This document shows, piece by piece, positions 46,613 to 57,634 of a stretch of 64,000 nt of DNA. The DNA is taken from the NCBI GenBank assembly GCA_010015655.1, contig ML976693.1:97369-161368 (forward strand). Reading direction: 5' to 3'. The notes under the pieces were generated by a model that was not told the DNA's origin, searched no databases, and worked only from the letters and a program-made list of their open reading frames with translations. The translations under genes and the position numbers were made by a program. The DNA comes from Bimuria novae-zelandiae CBS 107.79 (taxonomy: Eukaryota > Ascomycota > Dothideomycetes > Pleosporales > Didymosphaeriaceae). Within the stretch, counting starts at the first letter, position 1. The number at the start of each line of letters is the position of its first letter.

Positions 46613-47434
46613 ATGGCTGTAAAAAGAGAGCATTCCCCTTCCCCAGCTGCCCTAACAAACATTTTCCGGTCCGAGGAGATCAAACATGAAACTTCTTCCT
46701 TCATCGGTGCGTTCTCACCAACACTATCGGCCAAGACACTACGGAGTCTCCCGGAGTTTAGGACAGCGACGCACCGCATAGCAGCCTGGCGGACGCGCTC
46801 CAAGCAGAGATCTCTAACGCCGGACTCAAAGGTACTGTACGACCTGGCCCACGACGACGACGGTGAGAAATGGGCTGGAAGCAGACTCCAGCACGTGCTC
46901 AACGATACGGGCACAGAAGGCACCGTGGTAGTGGCGCGATGGTACGGCGGCCAGAATATCGGGCCCATCCGATTCACTCACATTGAGACGTGTGCCAACC
47001 AAGCCATCTGGAGCTGGAAAGTGGCCAACGATGCAGCGAAGAAGGAGCATGCGGCTAAGAAGCAGAGGCTTGAGGAAGAGTCGGCGCGGAGAGAACTTGA
47101 AGATAATCTGCGGGAGCGGGACTTGAATATCTTTGTGTTGAGGAAACTGCTTGCTGATAAGAAGGCTAAGCTGGAGGGCGCTGAACCCGTGCCAGCTACG
47201 CCGTCGAAGGGGCCGCCGGATTATAGCAAGATGAGCATGGAGACGCTGAAGAGGGTGGATAAAGCGCGTGATGCGACGATTGCTTTCATCTTGAAAGAGA
47301 TTGACAAGGTCGACGAGGAATTGAAACTTGCCGAACCGACTAACGATCTCACCGAGGACGATTGGAAGGATGCAGAGGAAGCGTTCGCAGAGAGGGAGGC
47401 GAGATCTCCGGAAAAGAACAGCGAAAAGAAATGA
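46613..47434 (+). CDS. IMPACT/UPF0029-domain protein with coiled-coil tail
   Basis: A single exon encodes 273 residues from ATG 46613 (MAVKREHSPSP). An in-frame ATG at 46418 would add 65 unconserved residues and is judged unlikely. Residues about 25-135 match the IMPACT N-terminal (UPF0029/YigZ) fold: SSFIGAFSPTLSAKTLRSL, ATHRIAAWRTR, DDDGEKWAGSRLQHVL, TVVVARWYGGQNIGPIRFTHI. Residues 140-273 are a Lys/Glu-rich coiled coil (KKEHAAKKQRLEEESARREL) ending in a charged tail. Family members of the YIH1/IMPACT type regulate the Gcn2 kinase through Gcn1, but those carry an N-terminal RWD domain that is absent here, so the role is uncertain. Confidence 0.8.
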   Translation: MAVKREHSPSPAALTNIFRSEEIKHETSSFIGAFSPTLSAKTLRSLPEFRTATHRIAAWRTRSKQRSLTPDSKVLYDLAHDDDGEKWAGSRLQHVLNDTGTEGTVVVARWYGGQNIGPIRFTHIETCANQAIWSWKVANDAAKKEHAAKKQRLEEESARRELEDNLRERDLNIFVLRKLLADKKAKLEGAEPVPATPSKGPPDYSKMSMETLKRVDKARDATIAFILKEIDKVDEELKLAEPTNDLTEDDWKDAEEAFAEREARSPEKNSEKK

Positions 47435-48665
47435 AGCTCATGGTGTGGTTGTGGTTCAGCCCTCACGTCTACCGAAAGCGGGCATCCGGGCAACGCACAT
47501 CTTCAAGGCCTCACAAAAACAGCACTCGAAACCACGGTTCATCATGCTTCTCAGGTACCGTCTTCTTCAATCTCATGTGGCAACTTTGAACCGTTCCGAC
47601 GCCCTTTTTACCATATCGCCCAACCTTCTCCCGGGTTCATGTCGAACACCGTGCCCGTCGTGTCCGTTGTGTCATAGATCAATCAACAAAGCGTATCAAA
47701 TCTCGAAACTCTCACCATCATCCCCGCTACTTCCAACATCGCAAACCCACTGGTCAACCTCCCCCACTGCGAACGTCGCATCTAACCCACCAAGCGTGGC
47801 CGACACAGCCGTCACGATCTCAAGCCCTCCGTGTGCACGCAGAGCCCTGCATGGAGGAGATCCAACCATGCGTTGGTATCATCGATCCAGGACGCATCAT
47901 GATCTCCGGTTGCCTAGATGGGAGCCTTGCCGCGTCGCAGAGCTCTCGCAAATCATGGGAGTCCAAAGCCACTGGGATGGTGAATGGCGTACCTTGCGAT
48001 CTGACTCCTCTACGGCCGAGAAGGCGGTACCGTACATGGGTTGGGCAGAGGGATACCGCTCATCCCGTGAAGACGGATGAAGGAGACACTATCAAGCATA
48101 TCCATCGTGTTTCCAATTGATCCAGCGTTTATCATTACGCGCGTGGACGGATCGATACCCTACCAAGTCCGCTCATTGCGTTCGCACCCATAGATGCAGA
48201 ACGAGGTTACTTATAAAAAAGAACCACCGAAAAGCGTTCTGTGCTAATGGCTCTGTTCACACCTCCACTCCACAGTGCCGCATTCGTGACAAGCCACTCC
48301 GCCACATGATATTGCCTCATAGATGCTTCAATGCCATGATATGACACACTACATTAAGCTTCACGCTCTGCTAGTACACCTGTCCGACTTGATTCCCTGA
48401 TCCTCTGCCCACCCCAGTATTCCACCGTTTTGCTCATCCCTAATCCTTTTGTTCCTTCCCAGTCCTCCTCCTCCCACCCCAAAGCCCAAAGGGAAAACGC
48501 GATTACAGACTCGCGTCCAAAACTCTTGACTGAAATTAAATCATAAACGCACCGCCCTAGTTCCGACAAGAATCCAAAGAAGCAAAGGAAGAACGACGCT
48601 ACCAAGCCTTACGAAAAAAATCGCCGAAGCCAAAGGCCAGCCATACCAGTCAGTACTAGGGTAGT
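47435..48665. other. Convergent intergenic region, no gene recognised
   Basis: It lies between the 3' ends of the IMPACT-domain gene and ERG12. Frames on the plus strand (up to 250 codons, 47328-48080, overlapping the IMPACT gene) show no domain and odd composition. Confidence 0.45.
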
Positions 48666-50473
48666 CTAGTCCTCGCTCGTCTCCCACGGCCGCCAAAACT
48701 TCCACCCCTCCCTAACCTCCCTCTCCACATTCTTTCTTATCCCCGCACTCTTGACCCCGACCAACCGCTCAATCCCCTCGGTACCCTCCGCTCTCAGAAA
48801 CTTCTCCTGATCAATCTCCTCGCCGCCCTCTTCCTCGTTCCCATTGTGCAAGACAGCCGGCCACAGCACGCCGACGCCATCACCCGCGAGGGTCGTTTCG
48901 AACTTCTCGAAACCCTCGTTTTCCAGCTTGACCTCGAGCGAGTCGAGGATGGCGTGTTTCAGCTTGGTGCCCGAGGAGATGACGGACGCGGCGACGGGGG
49001 AGTCTAGCTCGGAGTCAGACTCCGAGGAGGACGAGTGCTCGGCGTGGACGCCGTTGCCGTTCGCAGTCGCGGATGTGGACGTGGGGCGCGGCTTGATGAT
49101 GGTGATGGCGCACCCGCCGCCGCCGGCGCCCGTGAGCTTCGTCCACCCAATGCCCGTGTGGTCGATGAGTTCGCGGATGCGCTCGAGCTTGGGGTGCGAG
49201 ACGCCCAGCGAGACGAGCAGGCCGTGGTTTATCGTGACGAGGTCGCCGAGGTATTTGAGCGAGGCGTGAGATTTCGGGTCGAAGTCTGGCGCCGTGATGA
49301 GCTTGTAGGCTGATTCGGTGATCTGGCCGATCGCGTCGAGGATGGTTTCGGTGAGCGCGGGGTGGTTGGTGAGGAGGGTTGCGACCTTTGCGACTTCTAC
49401 GGCGGTGCTGCGGGATTGCCGCGTGTTTACGAGAAGGAGGGGGAGCTCGGGGAAGCTGTGGAGGGGGACGATTCGGGACGGTTTGCCTTGGCCTTGTCTT
49501 TGGTAGAGGACGGCCTTGCCGCCCGCGGCGACGGTGTTGTCGATGCCGGAGGGGTTGCCGTGGATGCACATCTCGCCGACAAAGGCCCACCGATTTATTC
49601 GCTCGATCTGGAGCTCGGATTCTTGAGGTGGTTGGTCTTGGTGTGGACCGCTCAATGCGCGGATTTGGAGGAGGAGCGCGGCGCTGATGCAGACTGAGAT
49701 GCTGGCGCTGCTGCCGAGGCCAGCTCGTAAAGGGATTGTAGAGCGGAGGGTGTATACGCATGGTGACACTTTGCGGGACGCGAGGGAGAGGAACAAATAG
49801 AGGAAGGAACAGGCCGACGAGTGGTGTATCTTGCGTATCGATTCGGGAAGTTTAGGTGAGACTGTGTCAAGGTGTGGTTGTATTGCTGCCATGAGTTCAG
49901 GGTCCAGCGCAGTGACTAGGTCGTAGTAATGCTTCTTCTTTCCTGGCGTATTGAAGGCATCCCACGGCAGCTCGTCAATGTTCCATGTATGTTCTAGTTC
50001 GATGTCGGGGAAGCGTATGGTGACGGTTCGGTGCGACTTGGAGAGGAAAGAGACGTGTAGGTAGGAGCGGAGAGATATTGCGGCGGCAATGGCAGGCTGG
50101 TTCCCAAGTTAATGTCTATTTCTTCGGGACTGGTCGTTCATTCTGCCCCACCTTCATATGTACAACTGCATGCTCGCCGTAGACGATGACCTTCCCGGGG
50201 GCGGACACCATGAACGGGGGCATCATCGGCGAGGATTGCTTGCGCTGCATTGCGGGTTTGGATGGCGGTGCCGTCGTCTGTGGTACCTGGGGAAGTAATT
50301 GCGCGGGCATTGAGTCTATGGGTGACTGGTCAGATGCTGGGGTGGCATGCGAGACGCCCTCTTTAACGGCTGCTGTAGCTTGCGTCAGCGACCAAGAATT
50401 ACTAACTTGCAGGTAAGGGAATCATACCTGGAGCCTTTCGGGCTTTTCTTCGCAGACTGCCAGTCATAGACAT
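48666..50473 (-). CDS. ERG12: Mevalonate kinase (ERG12)
   Basis: Model: three exons, 50473-50428, 50378-50152 and 50096-48666, 567 residues. The enzyme phosphorylates mevalonate to 5-phosphomevalonate in the sterol and isoprenoid pathway. It is a GHMP kinase: FMVSAPGKVIVYGEHAVVH near residues 70-88, the ATP-binding PLRAGLGSSAS near 213-223, HGNPSGIDNTV with the catalytic Asp near 270-280, and the C-terminal KLTGAGGGGCAIT near 411-423. The protein is longer than yeast ERG12 because of a Ser/Lys-rich N-terminus and an acidic Ser/Glu/Asp insert after the GAGGGG motif. The first exon (MSMTGSLRRKARKAP) is inferred from frame and splice sites; a start at 50310 is an alternative giving a shorter N-terminus. 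Confidence 0.93.
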
Positions 50474-51489
50474 TATTGTAGCAGGGAAACCAGGTGCAAG
50501 GGGCGTAGGATGGTTGCACCTTTGTGTGGCACTCGTCGTCGTCGTCAGTTCAGGAGGCGTTGCGCCCGCCGCTGAATGATGCGCGCGAATTGATGGGGGA
50601 AGCTACTAATTACGAAATGGGCTAATTCCGAACCAGCCTCGATCAATTTTGGCTCCACGCGCAGCTGCAGGAACCCAGCCCAAGCGCACCCCTGGTCTTC
50701 TGGGGACACCCTATGAATGGCAGCTCGTTTCCAAGCGGCTGGACAGGCTTGCGTCATAAATTGTGAATTCACTCATTTCAAGAACGAAAACCAAAGTCAC
50801 GAACGTGGTGTGGACAATCGCGTGTATTTGAAGAAGAACAATACTAGCAATTTTCTTTCATTCTCAGAGGCCGTTACGACATACCGTTACGATGCCTAGG
50901 GTCGCGGATCATCATCGATGTCCCCATGTCATCAGTGCAAATGGCCGACACCAAAAGTACGAAAACTGTATCCTCTACCCGTCCAGCTTGATGAAATCCC
51001 GACCACATTTCTGGTGGCTCCCACGCTGCTTGTCAGCTTTACAAGCGGTGCGAACACGTGAAGTGGTGGCAGCTGAAAAACGTGCAGCGCTGTCCGCTTG
51101 CAGTCCGCACTGCCACTGCTGTTGTGTCGCTAAACCATGGGCGACCGTACTCTCCTCGGCAATGGTAGGCGAAGCTCTGAGGCTCGTAAACGTAATGCTC
51201 GGGAATCCTGCCGTAGTCTGATGCGCCAATCGGCTACATACGATGCTTCCATATATGGGAATTCCCGATCCTGAGTGACGAGTAGGTTCCAAATTCAAAA
51301 CGGTCCTCGAAAGCAATCACTTTCGACGTCGTAGTGCTGTATCGTACACCATTTTTCTCAAGAGACGCGGCGCGTACAAGAAGCCGACCGTGGTAGCGTG
51401 AAAGTAAGTCGTAGAGCGGGATGTTCAACGATCCAGCACCCATTGCGTCCTGAGCGCGGAAGCAGTCCTAATCATATCCCAAAAGGACT
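50474..51489. other. Intergenic region, no gene recognised
   Basis: About 1 kb between ERG12 and the RPA14-like gene. Small overlapping frames on both strands lack family features. Confidence 0.45.
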
Positions 51490-52095
51490 TCATGCCGACT
51501 GCTCCGCTCTCGCCTTCTCCTTCTGTGCCCTGAACTCCTTGTCTTTCGCCTTCTTCGCCTTCTTCCTCGCCGCCTTATCCAGCTTGTCCTCCTCATCCTT
51601 CCTCCTCTTCTTCTTCCCCTCACCCGCAGCCCCAACACTCGTCTCCAGCTCCGGCGCCTCCCCACCTTCCTGCACAAAATTAGACCTATTGCCAACCTCG
51701 CCCACCTCGACCATGCCCTCTTCCCGCTCAAACTCAGACATTTCTTGCCACTCCTCCGTAACCGCAGCGGCCTCCTTTGCCTGCCCGTTGACGCCGTTGA
51801 GTGCGCTACTGTCTCGGGCCTGGTTCGCGCCCTCAGGCTCTGGTGTAGGCTCAGGCTCCAAGTAATCGCCCTTCAGTCCGGCGGCGACGCGGTGCAGGTT
51901 ATGCAGCACGACGCCGCCTGTGGGGCCGCTCTGGGCGCTGAAATCGGTGCCGCTGGGGGTAATGAGCGCGTCGGGGTGGAGGTGTGCGTGGACTGTCGAG
52001 TCCGTGAGGTACTTGTCTAGTATCGCCGAGGCCTTTTCGAGCGATATGGCCTGCGACGATATGCGCCGGTGCGGAGCGAGGGTTTCGGCGTGCAT
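51490..52095 (-). CDS. RPA14-like RNA polymerase I subunit, tentative
   Basis: A single exon encodes 201 residues from ATG 52095 (MHAETLAPHRR). The upstream frame is open to 52314 but is more likely 5' leader. Residues 13-75 show a helix (ISLEKASAILDKYL), a HLHPDALITPSGTDF stretch and HNLHRVAAGLKGDYLEPEP. This resembles in order and character the helix plus 'L-RI-R-GL' segment of the fungal RNA polymerase I subunit A14. The rest is an acidic linker and a strongly basic Lys/Arg/Ala coiled coil (DKAARKKAKKAKDKEFRAQK), suggesting nuclear or nucleolar location. The assignment is by pattern only. Divergent from the bL34m gene. Confidence 0.55.
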   Translation of the reverse strand: MHAETLAPHRRISSQAISLEKASAILDKYLTDSTVHAHLHPDALITPSGTDFSAQSGPTGGVVLHNLHRVAAGLKGDYLEPEPTPEPEGANQARDSSALNGVNGQAKEAAAVTEEWQEMSEFEREEGMVEVGEVGNRSNFVQEGGEAPELETSVGAAGEGKKKRRKDEEDKLDKAARKKAKKAKDKEFRAQKEKARAEQSA

Positions 52096-52440
52096 CTTGT
52101 AGCGCTTGAGGCTTGCGATCCAGCCAACCAGTTCGAATTGTTTCCCAGCGAAGTCGCGCGTCTGATAGAATACTGTGTAATCTAATGCAGTTATGTGCGA
52201 CGTGCAAGCAGATTTGTAGGAGCGATGTGTGTCGTAAACGTAGGAAGAAGATCCAGAGAGAGAGAGCGAGAGGATCGGTCGCAATTGATTTTCACGAACT
52301 GCATTTTTGCGCACGGGCCAACTTTGGATTTTGTGGGCAGCTCACTGCACCTCCGACGAGTCGAGCAGCGCGTCGCATCCAATTCCACCACCACCGCCAT
52401 CGCACCCAATCCAGCGCTGGAGTGAAGCCGCGCCGGCACC
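52096..52440. promoter_or_regulatory. Divergent promoter between RPA14-like and bL34m genes
   Basis: 345 bp separate the two start codons. A GA-rich run (AGAGAGAGAGCGAGAGG, 52257-52273) lies roughly midway, and a CA-rich stretch (CACCACCACC) lies about 50 bp before the bL34m ATG. Both transcripts must start here. Confidence 0.5.
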
Positions 52441-52865
52441 ATGAATGCCCTCCGTTGCCTACGGGCCATCGCCCGCCCCTCCACAGCACCCCGGTACGCC
52501 CATCCCCCCATCCAACCCACCTACACCTTCTCTAACAAACCTCTAGCCTCACCCCCTCCACCCGCTCAATCTCCCTCCTCGCGCCCCGGCGTCCCATCCT
52601 CTCCTCTACCTCCACGCTCCCCGTCCCCGGCTCCACAATTTCACCTGCGATCCCCTCATCCGACGCGCTCAACCTCGCCTCCAAGATCTCCGCCCACCCT
52701 GCGCTCGGCTCCATGCAGATCCGCTGCGGCCCGCGCGATACGTACAACCCGAGCCACCTGGTGCGAAAGCGGAGACACGGCTTCCTGAGCCGGATACGCA
52801 CGAAGAAGGGGCGGAAGCTGCTGATGCGGCGGTTGAAGAAGGGGCGGTGGAATCTGAGCCATTAG
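52441..52865 (+). CDS. MRPL34: Mitochondrial large-subunit ribosomal protein bL34m
   Basis: Model: two exons, 52441-52493 and 52547-52865 (53-bp intron with a CTAAC branch site), 123 residues. The N-terminus [17 protein letters not shown] is an Arg/Ser-rich mitochondrial targeting sequence. The C-terminal 46 residues are the bL34 domain: [34 protein letters not shown] and a WNLSH end. It is a small basic rRNA-binding protein of the mitochondrial large ribosomal subunit. Confidence 0.95.
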
Positions 52866-53980
52866 AGGGGATGGAGATAATGGTGTGATAGCTGGAGAGG
52901 GATGCGCTGTACATAGCGACTGTTTGGCTGGGGAATATATGCGTATAGACAGCGGAACGTGCATCGGGGGAGGCTTAAGAGCATTTGAGCGGCGTGGAGG
53001 AAGAGGGCAGAGGGGAGCATATGCTTTGGATGACATGGTGTGCCCACATGTATATATATTGTACAATACACGCATATCATTCATTGTTGGTAACTCATGT
53101 TTGGCACGTATCACGCACACCGGAGAGAGATTATCGTTATGGATCCTTCAGGTTGGAATTTAGATACCTCTGCAAAAGGGGTACATTATTTCAATTGTAG
53201 GCGTTCCGTCCGTGAAAAGACTGTATATCCAAGCGCTACGCTATGCATACCGAAACACTCGATTCGCTCGCCCGAATCGTTACCATGGCGTCTTGGGCAT
53301 TGTTTTGTGTAGGTTTTGCAGTTGTTCGTTCTTCAAATCTATTTGGATGGGTTTAGGGTGTTCGACGGTGGACTGGACAATGTATATATTATGGGTAGGA
53401 ACTTGGATCTTACGTATTGGGTATTATTGACATGAAGGATGCCTATGGGTGGTAGATGTGGGAATAGGCAAGCCAAACTAGTGTAGTTGAAGGGGAAGAT
53501 GTGAAAGTCTAGTATTAAAAGGGATTAACGTGTGTTCGTATGTGTTTGCTGTTCTATTCGAACGATCGCAACGGTGAAGTACAGAGATGGATCAAAGGGC
53601 ATACGGCTCGTGGTTACGTTGAAGGGCGGTGGAGATTTATTTGCGTGTGCAGTGTCCGCATTTATGCTTCCTGCTCGCTTGCACGATATCAGACTTTGAT
53701 ATGGCATAATAGGGTCTCGAAGTTGTCTATTGAGCGACTTTGAGCATGTAGCTTGCGCGCTGTTTAGTAAGAACGGATGCGCTTGCAAACAGCTAAACGG
53801 AGCGATCAAGAAGATATGTTGGAAAAGGTAGTGTGAGTACAAAGTACAAAAAAGTAAAACCAACAAGAGTGTCCCCCCGGTATACAGTTCAAAAATAAAC
53901 GTTGCCAAAAAAGAGCAAAAAAATGGAGATATAGTACAATACAAGCAGTGCGGGTGACAAGATCTACGTGACACGGAAAG
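52866..53980. other. Intergenic region, no gene recognised
   Basis: A convergent region of 1.1 kb after bL34m (plus) and the basic-protein gene (minus). Short frames only, with no domains. Confidence 0.45.
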
Positions 53981-54559
53981 CTATACCGACTTAACGTGTT
54001 TTTCCATAAAGTCTGTGATAACGGCCATGCCATTTTTAGCCCGAGGCCGTGTGATTTTAGGCACCTTCTTGCGGACATTAGCGTCGTGGTTTTGCGTCGC
54101 TGGTGGACGTTCTTCCAGGGCGGCGGCGTGGAGTACCATAGGTATTTTGGGCTTTTGAGCTTGTGATCCTGCTGGGGACGGCGCTACGCTTTCTACAGCG
54201 GAGCTTGAAGGGAGAAGCGGCTTGCTACGCTTTTGGTCAGGGGTTCCGGTAGCTGTAGATGCTGTGTGCTTGGATGCTTTTCTCTTATGCGCGGGGGTAG
54301 TTGGGATGAGATTGCGTCCGAGCATCGGTATGGCGCCTGTCTTGGTTGGGTACGTAGGGACGCGGATTGTCTTGCCATCAAGAAGAGGTAAAGTCATCAT
54401 CTTGGTGCTGTTATCCTCATTGTCGCCATTGGCCCCGTCGAGTGGATGTTGATCCAAGGCTCGCATCGGAGTTGTGCCACCGCTACTCGTATTGACTAGC
54501 TTCTCCGGCGACTGAGTGTTCTGAGATGGCACCTCCCTGGGAAGCATGACGCGCTTCAT
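53981..54559 (-). CDS. Hypothetical basic, low-complexity protein
   Basis: A single open frame of 192 residues from ATG 54559 (MKRVMLPREVPS). It is Pro/Ser/Thr/Lys-rich, with PLLDGKTIRVPTYPTKTGAIP and a TPAHKRKASKHTAS basic cluster, and ends in DFMEKHVKSV. It looks intrinsically disordered and possibly nuclear. It starts 70 bp after the stop of the next gene on the same strand. It could instead be an alternative last exon of that gene, but no phase-compatible splice was found. No family recognised. Confidence 0.45.
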   Translation of the reverse strand: MKRVMLPREVPSQNTQSPEKLVNTSSGGTTPMRALDQHPLDGANGDNEDNSTKMMTLPLLDGKTIRVPTYPTKTGAIPMLGRNLIPTTPAHKRKASKHTASTATGTPDQKRSKPLLPSSSAVESVAPSPAGSQAQKPKIPMVLHAAALEERPPATQNHDANVRKKVPKITRPRAKNGMAVITDFMEKHVKSV

Positions 54560-54628
54560 GCGCAAGACATCCTTGCAGAAATCTCCAAGACAGTCTTTCA
54601 GCAATGGTTTGCCAATTCGTTTAAACGC

Positions 54629-56847
54629 TTAGTTAGCCTGCTTCACTCCGCTCATCCATTCTTCATACTCGCGATCGTAGTGGTGTTGGACCTTCAGGAT
54701 CGCGAAATTCCGCCAAGTGTATCCCCCGTTGTCTACGGCTTTGTTTAGCGGCCTCGATGCGCGAGTTCCGATCTTGACGGTCACCCTTCTTAAAGTACTT
54801 CAGAGTATCTTCCACATGTACGTACACAACGAGCTCAATAAGGTATCTGCATGACAACTTCGTGAGGTCAGCGAGAAAGGCGTTCACAACAGAGCAGGCG
54901 GCGCACATAATTTTGTGCTCGCAGGGGATGGTCGGCCGGCTGCCACTCGGAGGTTTCGGCTCCTTTCACACTATGCTGATGAAGTACAATTCGAGCATAT
55001 GTCGAAACCACGGCTCATACTTGAGTCGAGCAGGTGATGGGAGCTTGTACCACATGATCGAGTTCGCCACTGCGCCTGTGAAACCGAGTAAGAGTCTGAA
55101 TAGACTAGTCAGCTGGATTGTCCGATCTTGCTTGAAGCCCAGGTCGAAAACCTTAACGATTTTGACGAAGAACTTGTACGCAGTCTCGTTCTGTTCCAGG
55201 TCCAAGGACGTGGAGATGTATTTTCGAAAAGATTTCAACGACTGCATTCCGGGGGCCACTTTTCTGGATTGTAGTGGTCGTAGATTAGAGGCGCAAGCTT
55301 CTTAAAGACCGATTTGACTGCCTCTCTAGAGTAGGCAGTATCTGTGTGTAACAAACAGTTGACGAATTCAACGATACGTAGAGTCTGTGGAGCGCCTTCA
55401 ACAAGGAATGGCATCAATATGTCCCGTTCGGTTAGCACTTGACGACGGTATGGCCGGTTAATCTTACTTCCGCAGCAAATAATCATCAGCGTCTTGACCA
55501 AATGTTGAGACATAGAGAATCAGATCGCCGTAGACTGATTTAGTCAAGATTTGATCCAGGGTCAATACCTGGTCTACTTGGCTGATAGACCAGTTGCGGA
55601 GTTCGACAGAACACTCCTCGGCAACCTGAACCATCCAAGGCTCTTCAGAGATTCTGCGAGAATCAAACAGATGTTCGATGTAATTATCGCATAGGTCGCA
55701 CCCGTCTTCATTGTCGCAATCATCTGACATGTGTTGTAAACTATGTATCGCCGCCCCCAAAGTGGATGCTCGTTGCTTCAAATCGCGTATCGGTTCGAGA
55801 GCAATGTCTAGTCTTGTGGGAGTCAGCAAAGGAATGTTCAGCCCAGCAAGACCACTCACCCTTCCTCAACGAATCGAAACAGCATTTTCGGGGTCATGAC
55901 CAAAAGGTCTAAGAACCTTTCGATGGGTGCGCCGTTAAGCCACCTCAAGGATTTCCTAATGTGAAAGCCGTTGTCCCCATCCAATTTGAACATAGCGGAA
56001 GCCACCGGAACCAGTGTATCGCCCGCATTTTTGAAAGGTAAAGACGAATACCCGAGCTTTTTATACTCTCTGATCTTAGCTGCCTCGCGCTCGATGATCG
56101 TGTGGGCGACAAGGCCCAGAGTGCCCGGCACATCGTGACTACCAAGCTCCTCGCAATAGGTACAAAAAAGATAGTCAATGATGGGAGGTATGTTACTCTT
56201 GTTTTCCAAAGTTCATCCAGAAATCCACTCCGGTCCGGAGCGAAGACGATGGTTCGTAGGCGGCCTTCTTTACCCTGACCTAATGTATCGAGCTGATGGG
56301 GCTCCGGGACATGTTCCAAATCGAGCGCCATGTTTGCCTTTAGGAAGATTCGGCTTTTCAGGTCGTAGACGTTTCCGCGCTCGTATTGCCGCTTTCCTTT
56401 AGGGATCTTAGGCGATGGAGACCTTGGAGTCAAGCTTGATTCGCCACCGTAATCGTGATACGCACCGAAGTGGTAGTTGGGCCACGTATGGTAGGCTGAT
56501 CTTATTGCCCCAGCGTCGGGCTCAGGTACCCATTTCCAAACAATGGAGGAGAGAAACACACAGCCTCCCACGCTATCGCAGGCTCTTTGGAAGACTGACA
56601 CCTGGAATCGCACCGGCTCAGACATGTTATCGAACGAGACGATATCATCTTGGTTTCCCGTCTTGGAAGCCTTTGTCGAAGCATGGTCATTCGTTCTCTC
56701 ATCCTCCCAGGCCAATGCCAGATTTCCTTCCGTATCAGCTCTCTCACGCTCGCTATCTGAATTCTGATCACTACTCTATTGTTCCCCTTCACACCCAGTG
56801 CTCACTTTCCCCACGCCTTCCTCTTTATTTGCGGGTAAGACGTGCAT
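54629..56847 (-). CDS. Eight-exon protein of unknown function
   Basis: Model: exons 56847-56806, 56763-56197, 56149-55860, 55812-55569, 55492-55310, 55241-54972, 54917-54785 and 54732-54629, 610 residues, all in phase. Residues 1-60 are charged and disordered (NSDSERERADTEG). The middle is mostly helical, with VRFQVSVFQRACDSVGGCVFLSS, PGTLGLVAHTIIEREAAK, a Cys cluster DDCDNEDGCDLCDNYIEHLFD near residue 330, LRIVEFVNCLLHTD and CAACSVVNAFLADLTKL. It ends in NGGYTWRNFAILKVQHHYD and EYEEWMSGVKQAN. The last exon was chosen because that frame looks strongly protein-like and follows a CTAAAC branch site. The intron at 55309-55242 has a weak GTCTTT donor and is the least secure. I do not recognise the family. 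Confidence 0.6.
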
Positions 56848-57634
56848 AAAATACGTCGGCGTCGCTTTCGGCCGCAATTGTTCCCTCCTCTAATGTGCCA
56901 GTGCATCTTCCAGCCTCTTCACCGCTGCATCGTCGCTCAGTCCATCTACCGACGTACCGGCACCGTCCGTGCGTGGATTGAAAGACGTAGCCGATACGAG
57001 TCTCCGGCGTAGTTCAGGATGAGAGGACGCGGCTCGCATGTACCCCGCTATCTGACGCGTACCAAGGAAGTCGAGCAGAGCGGAGGATAAAGCAATGGAG
57101 GCGACAGGCGCACAAGGGCGTGAGTATTGGCTATGAATTGAACGACAAGGAGCTACATGAAGAGTAGTATCTCTCAGCTGATAGACATTTAAACACAACG
57201 CGTGTGCGTGCACTTCCTACTAGTGCGCATCGCGCGCTTTCACGTAATCACGTGCAATAGAATCGACCTTGGGAGTCATATCCGGGCGCTCCCGGTGTCA
57301 TATATGTAGAACACTGAGCTTAGGAAGACGCGGGTTCAGAAGTATACACAATGAGCAACTGCCCCGCGACGGCGAGGAGGTTGATGACGTGAAAGGCGAT
57401 TCAAGAGGAACTCACCCTGCAGCAATGCAAGAGACAAGTAATGCGCGGGAAGAGCGCAGAGAATAATCAAGACCTGCCGGCTTTTCGTCATGCTCGCTTC
57501 ATGTGTGTACTTACTATGCTAACCCGACTTCAAGAATAATATTGTCGCTAGTCTATCCCCATCAACGCCCGCTAAAATGCTCAATTCAGTGCAGAACCAC
57601 CTTCCAGCTCACTCCTAGGGTTCCATACAGGCGC
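56848..57634. other. Intergenic region with one doubtful small frame
   Basis: A minus-strand frame ending at 56890 (about 57150-56890) reads SIALSSALLDFLGTRQIAGY and then HPELRRRLVSATSF, which looks protein-like, but it lacks a convincing start. It may be the last exon of a small gene whose first exon I cannot place. Nothing else is seen. Confidence 0.4.

Noticed and set aside
47328..48080. 250-codon plus-strand frame after the IMPACT-domain gene
   Set aside because: It overlaps that gene in another frame and shows no family, targeting signal or splice support.
49015..49761. 248-codon minus-strand frame rich in Arg/His/Pro
   Set aside because: It is a shifted frame of the ERG12 coding exon, and the composition is that of a shadow frame.
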